Positions 55,083 through 64,000 of a stretch of 64,000 nt of DNA are shown one piece after another (within the stretch, counting starts at the first letter, position 1; each line of letters opens with the position of its first letter). The notes beneath the pieces are model-generated. The model saw nothing but the letters and a program-made list of their open reading frames with translations. It was not told the DNA's origin and searched no databases. The stretch covers positions 5,576,352 to 5,640,351 of the forward strand of contig OX243822.1 in the NCBI GenBank assembly GCA_945859605.1, in the 5' to 3' direction. Source of the DNA: Lumbricus rubellus. Taxonomy: Eukaryota > Annelida > Clitellata > Crassiclitellata > Lumbricidae. A program made the translations under genes and the position numbers.

Positions 55083-55421
55083 CAGGGGTGTCAAAGAGCT
55101 GGCCCGCGGGCCATTTCTGGCCCGCCGACGATTTTTTTCTGGCCCGCGGAGCCTTCCCTAAAGATTAAAAAATTATTTAAAATGTTGTCAAAATTTAATA
55201 AGAAGCGAAAAGTGGACATTGAATCAAGATCTTTTCGCAATATTTGGACTTTTCTGGGAGTTGGCTGACCAATCCCAGAGATCCCTCTCACATCACTACC
55301 CAATTTTGCTCAGGAACTTCAACACCCTGGCCCACCACATGTTAGAAGATGTTCACACTGGCCCGCGGCTTGTTAGAAGATGTTCAAACTGGCCCGCCAT
55401 TAAAAAAGGTTTGACACCCCT
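55083..55421. mobile_element. hAT (Charlie-like) MITE, perfect target duplication
   Basis: 339 bp. Termini CAGGGGTGTCAAA and TTTGACACCCCTG, with ggcccgcggg motifs inside, flanked by identical TTTTAGTG (55075-55082, 55422-55429). This terminus is common to hAT-Charlie elements in many animals. Confidence 0.96.
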
Positions 55422-55557
55422 GTTTTAGTGCATGTTCCGATACGCTTTCTAGGTTAAGAGTCGTGCTGGAGAGATTTCACTGCGTGCCATCAGATAAACT
55501 GGTGTTTACTTTTAGCACGTGTTCAGCCTGCACTGAAGTTCTGTAATCTGTATAGAC

Positions 55558-55884
55558 CAGTGGTTCCCAACCTTTTTTGACTCAAGTGCCACTTTTTTAG
55601 GTTGGAGGACACGAGGGCCAATTTGTCTTAAAGTTGAAGGACAATTAGGGCGTTTAGGGGCCTCAAGGCTAAAAATTTAATTAACCAAAAGCTTATAAAA
55701 CTGTTATAATTGAATCAAAATAGATTGTTTGATGCTATTTATAGACGTCAAAATAAAATAATTTGTAATGGAAAATAATTGTGTTCTATCCTGTCCAAAT
55801 TGTCAATTTTGTCATATATTTTTGTTGGTTCTTCGAGGGACAAGGGCCATATTTTGAGGTCTGGCCACGGGTTGGGAACCATTG
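55558..55884. mobile_element. Second hAT MITE, different family
   Basis: 327 bp. Termini CAGTGGTTCCCAACC and GGTTGGGAACCATTG. Flanks gtatagac (55550-55557) and gtatagat (55885-55892), 7 of 8. Confidence 0.95.
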
Positions 55885-56224
55885 GTATAGATGTTTCAAA
55901 GGTGGATATTTGTTTCATGTCCCATAGGCTCAGAAGCAGGCAACAAAGAGCTGTGGCCTTAATGATGTGTTAGATGATAAATTGAATTGCAAACTTATTA
56001 CTAAATGCCAGCGCTTCTTTTCGAGAAAAATTGTGCCGCAACTAAGAAATGGAATGACTTGCAAGCGTGCAACTTAAGAACTGCCGAAAAATGCTGTATT
56101 AATGCCGGTCTGGTGAATTCCGCCAGAAAAAATCTGGCATGCAAAGGGTTAATAGTATTATTATTATTAACTGTTATGCATTTATTGAGCTCTGCTGTCT
56201 AATGATCAAGCATCAATTGATGGT

Positions 56225-56580
56225 GCCATGCAATTGTCTTGTATTGTATTGTGTTTATAAATTTATATAGCGCCTATCGCAGAATGACCCTTCAGAAGCG
56301 CTCCCAGCACGAAAAGCTCTAGAGGAAAAGAAATGCGTTTAAAGAGTGAAAAGACAGATGAGGGAAAACGAGTCATTAGTTTAGCCTTTAGTGCAAGAGG
56401 AACGTCAATTCAAACGGAGGGACAAACCACAGCAAACACCCGATGTTGGGCAAGAGCAATGCTAGTCAGTTGAGAGTGAAGGACTTGCTCAAGGTCCCTA
56501 CACAGTATTAGCCGTCTTGCAGAGAAGGCTTGAAACTGTACTCGTGCTCTGCAAGAACTCTAACCACCTTGGTATTGTGT
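56225..56580 (-). mobile_element. L2/SINE B-related tail and body
   Basis: Minus strand: ttatatagcgcctatcgc...cagaagcgctcccagc, then LINE-like sequence, then gtgaaggacttgctcaaggt and a degraded tRNA-like head. Confidence 0.65.
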
Positions 56581-56955
56581 CCCAAAATGGTTGCTATTAT
56601 TTATCCCATAGAAGTGATACAAGTTGTAAGTCAAATCCTGTAGCTATGGTTCATGATTTTGTTAGAATGCCATAACCTGTGTGCTTTTACTGTACATAAT
56701 AATGACTATCCTTGTTATTTTCATTTTTTATTTAGGAAAATTTTAAATCCCAAGGGATCCATAGATAATAGAGATATTAACAGTAGTACATGGTATAGAG
56801 TGCACTGTCGTGTTGAAAGCTGTGTTAATAACTTTATTAACAGCCTTATTATTATTATTATTATTATTATTTTTATTTTTTTTTGCCCCGAGGTATACAG
56901 GATCCCTCAGGGACTTATCTATCGCCTAATATAAAATCACAGTCTGGAACGGCCC

Positions 56956-56994
<39 letters not shown>

Positions 56995-58073
56995 CACTTT
57001 GGGAGATGTTCCAAGGGTTAGATGTTAAATTTCATTACATTACGTTATCACGTTGAATTTTATCACAATGAGGTAAAAATCATGTTGTATTCTAGTTCAG
57101 TTTTATTATTTATTATTATTAAGTTTTTGTTGTGAACACAAGGTTGCGCTACTGTACTCTAAATTGGTAACCAGATAGAAGTCTATGTATTGCAAAGACA
57201 TTACGACAAAATTCTTTTAATTATTTTCACTTTACATAGGTACTAACTTTAAAGGTTGAAGAGAATGCAACCAATTAACCAATCATAATTTCTATAGCGC
57301 CAATTCAAGATCCCTACCCAGAGGTCAGATCATGCATGATGCTGTTATAAGACTGTTAACTGCTTTGTTTACATTAGGCTTTTTGGATGCTCCTGGTTGA
57401 GAATTGAAAACTGATATTGCTTTTGATAAGTTCTGTGTTCTAGAAAATCTTAACGTGTGTTGTTTGGTGGACTTGGATTTTTGAATTAAAAGGCGGAAAA
57501 AGGATGTGTCCTGTTTCATCACGTTGAACAGTAAAGTCTGCCATTTCATTTAAGTAAAAGTACTGTGTTTCAATTTCCGGTGAAAATAGTATGATTTTTA
57601 GCGATTATAGGTGCTTTATCGTTATGGGTGCCCACACATAGTGGCTAGAGGGACACTTCCCCTCCCCCCCCATCAGAAAATTGTCACCAGTTTTTTTAAC
57701 CAATTCATTTTGGTTTTTGACTAATTTCTTCACACTAAAAACCATTATGAACGATGCATGAAGTGAAACCGAAAAATTGCATTTAGAAAAACCTCCATGA
57801 AAAATACCAATGTTCACTAACGAGACCATAATCATATATACCGTATATTATATTCAGTATATATATACATGTATAACCAAACTTATGATGCTTCATTACT
57901 GACCCTCACATAATGTGATATATTTATATATATACTATATATGAATGAATGAATATTATATATAATATAACATACATAACATTTCCTATATATAATATAT
58001 ATAAAAAATATGTGACATGTTTCATCCATGGCCCTCACATAATGTGACACAGACACAGTTTCTTAATGTTTCT
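56581..58073. other. No gene; ZMYND10 3' flank at the right
   Basis: (TTA)n at 56848-56872 and 56957-56993, an L2 tail remnant at 57288-57330 (minus), and TATATA-rich sequence 57840-58010. No clear AATAAA close to the ZMYND10 stop. Confidence 0.4.
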
Positions 58074-61000
58074 CTAAGACTTGGTGACTTGTTTCGTATT
58101 GCTGACCGCCTGAGACGCTTCATACATCAGGTTACACGGTGTTTTGTGCTTCGGCCAATGAGCCACCTGGCACTCCCTGAAACGTTCAACAATTCCTCCG
58201 TAGAATTAACGATGATAATATTAGGAATATTGTATTTTATATGAAAATTTATAAGGTGTTTCTCCTTTCAGCAAAAGCCTTTCAGAAGTGCTCCCAGAGC
58301 AATCGACCCCACAAAAAGGCAGCATTTGAAGCGAGAGAAAGATGTATACAAGAAAGACTGCCAGAGAGAATGGGTGGAGCGAACTGATGGTGGAAATCCA
58401 TTCCACAGAGAGGGACCTATGCAGGCAAAGCATCTGGATTGAGTGAATGACAGAATAGTAATAACAATAACTTCAGTAACAGCAATAATAAACAATAGAA
58501 AGAATCGGAGCAGTCCGAAAGGATAGCAACGCATCTAAAGTATCGGCCAGCTCATCTTTCTTGGCCTTGGCATACGAGGGCTGACAGCAAGCATGATCTT
58601 CAGTGCACAGTAGTTGTACTCATTTATGCTGATAAAGTTCAGTAGGAGGCATAATTGAAGCAGAAATTTTGGGGATTTCCTCCTGTCCTGGCAGGGATTG
58701 AACCTGCACTTCAGGACATTGGTCCAACATGTTGACCACTAGGCAACAGCATTGGTGGCACCACAGCAGGATAAATGCCCCGGTGAAAGAACCACTGCCT
58801 ATTTCTTACCCTGCCAGAAGGCTACCAGAGAAGTTATGCCATGTCGATGATTCACTTACAGCATAAATCACCGTCTGCACTGGCTACTTGCATGACTATG
58901 CCCTGGTTAAAAAAAGGTGTGGTGACACCTCAGCGCCAGAATGCATCTTAACTGAACAATCATCTGGAGATTATTGTTTGCTGCTGACCTGCTGCAGTAC
59001 CATTCGTTGGCACAGCGCGAGCAACGTTTCGTCGCCAGCTGTCCACAGACGCCACACTTTGGTGGCGCAGCGATGAGGCTTTCGAACGCATCCATGCTGT
59101 ACGTCTCTGCCAACCTGAAACCATTTAGCAACAGTTGAATGTACTGGTGGATGAATGTAAAGGTGCACTCTGTGTATAATTGGTATCGTTAGCGCCTTAG
59201 TGCAAAGAAATTTGTTCTAAAACAAAATGCAGTAGTTAAAAAAAAATAGGTGTCAATTTTCCAAGGGGGCCGAAAGTACCCCTCTTGCCCCAATGTGCGT
59301 GTGCCCATGGAAAACCAGAAAGACAGACAGATAAGATAGGCAGGCAGATGTCTTTGCTAAATCACAAACGCTGAGTATATTTTCTGCGAAAGGTTGTACA
59401 TAAAATTATACATCTCTTCAACAATGCAAATCAGAACTTACTTGTTGGCCAAGTGCTTAAGGTTGCCGTTGGAAGCGTTGAAGTACAACTGGTTCTGCTT
59501 TCGTGCGATCTTCACCCACTGTCCCTCGTACGTCTTCGTAATTCGGTCCCATATCTCAGGAACCTCGTTTCAACAGCAAATGAAAACCAAAAATGTTACT
59601 ACTAAAAAGTCTCCATCACAACACTTCAAATTTTTAACTCAGCTCCTTCTATTGAGGTCGATACAAGAAATAAACAAACAAGTAATTATGTAAATAAAAA
59701 AAAAATAAAAAAAACAAATTAACAGTCAAGTACAAAAAAATTAACAGATACTTGCTTCAGAATGAGATCTCTTTTAGAATAGCATCTATTTTAGTGTAGT
59801 CTGCGGTTTCTAAAGACGCCATATCAATGACTAAGGAAATAAAGAAACAAAGAAATACCTGCTCTAGGATGAGATCTCTTTTGACAGACGGAGGATCCAT
59901 GATCGCGAGTTGATCGAGATAGCGTTGGAGTTCGATCAACGATGGAATCTGATCAAGAAGTACTTCGGAAAGGTACGGTCTCAACTGCAATGACAAGAGA
60001 ATCATAACCGCACTGTAGTTTGTCAATTTAAAATGTAAAAACGAAGATTGTGGGGCGCGGTGGTGTATTGGTGGCGTTGTTGCCTTGGAGCCGGAAGGTT
60101 CGAGGTTCGAATCCACCTCGCCGCGCTAGGACCTTGGGCAAGTCCTTAACTCACAATTGCTCAGCGCTTCGGCGTGAAACTCCGATGCAGTGTCCGCTCT
60201 GCATTCGGGAGCGCCTCTGAGTAGTGAGAGAGCTTGAAGGGGCGCTATAACAAGTGCACATACAAACAAACAAACAAATTGTAATATCGTCAGTTCTGAA
60301 GACAACATGCGACTAGTGATTCCATTGTAGTAAAACTGGAAATCTTCGATCGGTGAAAGAACGGAAACAAACCCTGAGTAGGATTCCCTTCTTGTATGAA
60401 GTCAGTTCATATCGACCTTGATTCTCACTCGTCAAAAGCAACTGGAAGACCGATAGCCACACCTAAACGACCAAAACAAACAAATCCAAATGTTATTGCA
60501 CATGTATGTAAAGTTCTATTGGGTGGCGCAAAGCTTTGCAGCTCACTCTGTCTTTTGCTTTGTATTTTTTTCTTCTTTATATTAACTCTATGTGATGCAT
60601 GTGTAGCATGCTAGGGTTTAGTTAAGGACAGCACATATAAGATAATCGATAAATTGGTGTCCCTATAATAGGTAGAGGGATTTTCCCTTTATGGCCAATT
60701 TTTATCATAATTATGTTCTGATCGAATGAACTGATTTTTGTAACAATATTTTATATTGCAATGATTTGTAAACCTTGTTTTATTTGGTTAAAAATTTTTT
60801 TTTGGGATTGATTATACGTACGTAAATAATAATAACTATGACGATAACTGTGGCGCCGTAGCACAGCCATGCCATTGCAATGGTGCCTCATATGCTATAC
60901 TAGCAGCAGGATAGGTCCGAAAGGCTTTGCAAAAATAAATAAGTCTTGAGTCAAGATTTGAGGGAGTCAACTGAGTCAGCCGCTCGCAGGGCGGAGGAAG

Positions 61001-63230
61001 ACTGTTCCAGCATCAAGGGGGCTAATCACAGAGAAAGCGGTCACCAAAGCGGGTTCTGATCCTCCTTACGCAAAGATCGCTTTAATACATACACACATAC
61101 ACAAATACAAACAGTTGAACGTACCTGTCCCTCTGTCTTCACCAAAACAAATCGGTCAGATGTTTCGACCTTCTGCCACTTGGAGTCGGTGTACTTTAAG
61201 ACTTTGCCTGATAAAAAAAATAAATCACGACAATCACTGATCACCTTTCTTAAAGCATCATGCAATTTTCATTGTCTCGTCCAGCTAACACAAAGGAGGT
61301 TAAGTAGGGCTGTGGATTTTACGAACGAATGCAGAAAATCACAGATGACTACCATCTACGGGAGATTCAAATTGAAAAGTCAAGACTTGAAATGGTGCTA
61401 AAAAGTCCTGTCTAAAACTGTTTTGCTGATCATGACCTGTTGCCATGAATAATATAGCAGTATGGACAAGCCTTCCTCTTTGACACATTCTATAAGCACT
61501 TGAAAGCTGTTCTTTTTGGCTCTGCTGGAGTCGGGAGCACCTCTGAGTAGTTTCTTTGAAGAGGTGCTACATAAATGTTGGGCGCGGTGGTGTAATGGTG
61601 GCGTCGTTACTTTGGAGCCGGACGGTTCAAGTTTCGAATCCACCTCAAGTCGCTGCGTACAGTGCGTAGGGACCTTGGGCAAGTCCTTCACTCGCAGTTG
61701 TTCAGCGCTTCGACGTGAAATTCCGATGCAGTGTCCGCGCTGTAGTCGGGAGCACCTCTGAGTAGCGGTTGAGAGCTTGAATGGGCGCTATCACAAGTGC
61801 ACATACAAACAAACAAACAAATACTAGAGTGAATGAATGAAAATGAGAAGAAAGTAATTCTCTCGCACCCGACTTCTCTCGAATCCAAGGAGCAGATTCG
61901 ATGAGTTGAACGAAGAGAAGTGGAACGTCGCACGTGTTGAGAATGCGCTCGGAACACGCAAGTGGCAACCTACAGTTAAAGACAATGAGTGCATCAAACA
62001 CAATGGCTTTGTTAGGTTCTCTATATAAATGTGCTATATAAATTCTCAGCCACGCACATACTTACGCAATACATACATACACAAATATATACATAGTACA
62101 TATAAATTAGACATAAATAGCTAAATTTACATAAAACACACATACATACATATTACATACATTATACATAGTTAAATAAATGCATAATAATGATAATTTT
62201 AGTTAATAATTATCAAATCAAATCAAATCAGTTTATTTCCTGAATACGCACCAAAAATAACAATCAAGGCAGTGAACAGGGAATTGTACATATTTAGTGG
62301 TATCAAGGGGAGACCCGGAAGGGATGGAAATCCCGCTAATTGGGCCACCCAGTAATCATTGAATTGCAAGGCATAATATACAGGACATGACAGCCGGTTT
62401 AAACGATTGCAGAAATAGAAATATAATCAGGACAGAAACTTATTAATAGAGGATAGATAACACAACTTAACTAACACTAACATTATAATAATGTATACAA
62501 ATTATTCAGACTAGTTGATCCATAAACTCAATGGGAAGGGGCGTTCTCAGTCCCAATTACTTGTACCTTCATCATGCAAAGTCGTGCTTTTTCCCAGTGG
62601 TATGGAATAGCCTCCTTCTTTAAGCTGCACCTGTTCCCTAGGTCACTACTATCTGACACATTCTATAAGCACTTGAAAACTGTTCTTTTTGGCCATGCTG
62701 CAGTCAGGGGCACCTCTGAGTAATTTCCTTGAAGAGGTGCTATACAAATACTTGAATACTTGACTGATTAATTAATTGATATAGCAGGAAACAAAATTTG
62801 AGAGGGTAAACCTCAGCAATGCTGGAAATGAGAATAACAGAATCGTTTTCATCTACTCACGATGAAAGGTGGTTGATAATATACGAGAGAATCGAAATTG
62901 TTTTTATGGCAACATCGAACTTCAACTTCTCGTCCTGATTCTCAAGTTCCTGTAAAAAAATTAATGACACATCTAAAGAATCAAATATTAAAAATTGCAA
63001 ATGTCAGCAAAGGCTTAAAAAAGACAAAAGAGAAATGGATAATATATCTTGAATGCTTAATTAACTTTAACTTAATTACTTTGCAGGATTCTATCCTAAA
63101 AATAACGATTACAATTTAGGATATTATAAGTCGTCACATTACCTCAACAGTCGATGCTGAAACTTTGCTGTTTATTCTTGTAATGTCCAACTCATCATCG
63201 TCGTCATCATCTTCATCACTTCTGTTCAAA
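58074..63230 (-). CDS. ZMYND10: ZMYND10 (dynein-arm assembly factor), C-terminal nine exons
   Basis: Exons on the minus strand: 63230-63143, 62949-62861, 61969-61869, 61207-61125, 60462-60373, 59984-59859, 59563-59442, 59114-58989 and 58176-58074 (TAG). Every junction is GT-AG and in phase. Residue blocks in order: an Asp-rich stretch, [122 protein letters not shown], and a MYND finger split over the last two exons ([27 protein letters not shown]; all eight ligands kept). In vertebrates and flies the protein is needed to preassemble axonemal dynein arms in the cytoplasm, so motile cilia are implied. The N-terminal exons lie past the right edge. Confidence 0.96.
58225..58450 (-). mobile_element. 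L2-like LINE 3' end fragment
   Basis: Minus-strand [21 protein letters not shown] ORF end and reverse tail (tataaggtgtttctcc...cagaagtgctcccagag), in the last ZMYND10 intron. Confidence 0.8.
58655..58750 (-). mobile_element. tRNA-like SINE head
   Basis: Minus strand: TTGCCTAGTGGTCAACATG (A-box region) and GGTTCAATCCC (B box) about 40 bp apart. Not family A or B. Confidence 0.6.
60052..60278 (+). mobile_element. SINE family B, full-length copy
   Basis: Head ggcgcggtggtgtattggtg, B box GGTTCGAATCC, body, tail and a (CAAA)n end, in a ZMYND10 intron. Confidence 0.93.
61478..61578 (+). mobile_element. L2-like LINE 3' tail
   Basis: Tail with changed but still paired arms: AGCACCTC and GAGGTGCT. 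Directly followed by a SINE B head. Confidence 0.85.
61579..61821 (+). mobile_element. SINE family B copy next to an L2 tail
   Basis: Head gggcgcggtggtgtaatgg, then the body with an extra short duplication (gctgcgtacagtgcg), tail gggagcacctctgagtagcg and (CAAA)n. Confidence 0.92.
62213..62481 (-). mobile_element. 5'-truncated copy of the 26.5-31.6 kb LINE
   Basis: Only the last 269 bp of the 3' UTR, in reverse. By eye it is identical to 31285-31557 over its length apart from the number of terminal (GATTT) units. Confidence 0.95.
62560..62790 (+). mobile_element. L2-like LINE 3' end fragment
   Basis: Decayed ORF end ([12 protein letters not shown]) and tail ggcacctctgagtaatttcc...gaagaggtgctatac. 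Arms GCACCTC and GAGGTGC. Confidence 0.8.
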
Positions 63231-63290
63231 CTGAAAATGTCAAAACAACAGAAAGCAAGTCTACATGAACAGATGCATTGCAGTAGTTTT

Positions 63291-63897
63291 CAGTGTTGTA
63301 CAGTAACGAAGTAAAAGTAACGCGTTACTGTACTTAAGTAAAAGTTTGAGTACTTTCACATGTAACGAAGTATCGAAAAAATGAAATACTTTTACTTTCA
63401 ACGAAGTAAATTTTTACCCATTTTTCAGTACTTTTACTTCGTTACAATTTATGCGACACTCGTTACAATGTTCGTTACTTCAAAGCGCTAATTAACATTT
63501 CGTTTCGCTAAGCTAAGCAGCTTATTCGAATTTGCATGCCTAAAAATAGATTTTCAATGGGTTGTGCACGCTGGATGCACTGCCATTTCTGCAGCAGAAC
63601 GACTCTTCAGCTGTGCATTGTGCTAACAATGAATCGGAAGCGTGCGTACTATACTCAACGAAAAGTGCCATTTCATGAATTTAGTATTTTTGAAGGTTAA
63701 TAATCGATTGAGTTAAGCTTGTAGAAAGACTCGGTACTTTTACTTTTTACTGAAAAAGTATTATTTGAAGGGGCTACTTTTTACTTTTACTTAAGTAAAA
63801 AATTTGATGAGTACTTTTACTTTTACTTAAGTAATTAAAATCCATTTTACTTTTACTTTTACTTAAGTACATTTGCCGGATACTTTCAACAACACTG
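63291..63897 (+). mobile_element. hAT element with transposase remnant
   Basis: 607 bp. Termini CAGTGTTGT and ACAACACTG, flanked by identical GTAGTTTT (63283-63290 and 63898-63905). Near 63579-63617 the plus strand codes TAISAAERLFSCA, which matches the conserved hATC dimerisation motif of hAT transposases, so this is an internally deleted derivative rather than a pure MITE. The rest is acttaagtaaaagt-rich. Confidence 0.9.
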
Positions 63898-63944
63898 GTA
63901 GTTTTTTTATAGGTATTTAAAGAATAGCAATTGTCTTGATATGC

Positions 63945-63978
63945 ACGCTCGCGCGCACACACACACACACACACACAT
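63945..63978 (+). repeat. (CA)n microsatellite
   Basis: Short CA array at the right edge. Confidence 0.85.
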
Positions 63979-64000
63979 CAATAAATATATTGTATTGACC

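Noticed and set aside
58655..58750. True tRNA gene on the minus strand
   Set aside because: A and B boxes present but acceptor-stem ends do not pair convincingly; SINE head preferred.

Overview
This is a eukaryotic, almost certainly metazoan, nuclear genome window: four recognisable animal genes (three of them split by introns with GT-AG borders) sit in a sea of transposons, SINEs and microsatellites. A marine invertebrate is the best guess, possibly a deuterostome such as an echinoderm. The reasons are the repeat style (short tRNA-derived SINEs, L2/CR1-like LINEs, hAT MITEs, many copies of the octamer TAGGCCTA) and the gene content. I cannot name a species from the sequence alone.

Layout. 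1-2.45 kb: a minus-strand exon coding a Pro/Thr-rich mucin-like repeat, running off the left edge; it reads as Val/Gly junk on the plus strand. 2.4-21 kb: mostly repeats, namely L2-like LINE tails, two tRNA-derived SINE families, a hAT MITE family with termini CATGGGCGGAG and 8-bp target duplications, and a decayed LINE reverse transcriptase. One good orphan exon lies at 8730-8924. 21.7-23.1 kb: two minus-strand exons that together give a complete ten-cysteine LU (Ly6/Quiver-like) domain and a GPI-anchor tail. 26.5-31.6 kb: a nearly intact non-LTR retrotransposon (ORF1 with one frameshift; ORF2 intact with PHD finger, endonuclease and reverse transcriptase). 31.6-37 kb: simple repeats and MITEs. 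38.6-47.3 kb: TMEM68 on the minus strand, eight coding exons, complete. 47.3-51.7 kb: MITEs, a Tc1-like end, a SINE and a long inverted repeat. 51.87-53.95 kb: an ankyrin-repeat/SOCS-box gene on the plus strand, with no intron in the coding part and strikingly GC-rich. 55.1-55.9 kb: two hAT MITEs with target duplications. 58.07-63.23 kb: the 3' nine coding exons of ZMYND10 on the minus strand, 5' end beyond the right edge.

Nothing shows that these genes act together. TMEM68 is an ER acyltransferase-family protein, ZMYND10 is a dynein-arm assembly factor of motile cilia, ankyrin/SOCS proteins are ubiquitin-ligase substrate adaptors, and LU/GPI proteins sit on the cell surface. The genome-defence and retrotransposition story is richer. 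The main SINE family shares its 3' tail with the L2-like LINE fragments, and that tail contains a hairpin whose two arms change together from copy to copy. A second SINE shares a different 3' hairpin with another repeat family. Exons were built by hand from splice signals, phase and family similarity; no alignment or expression data were available.
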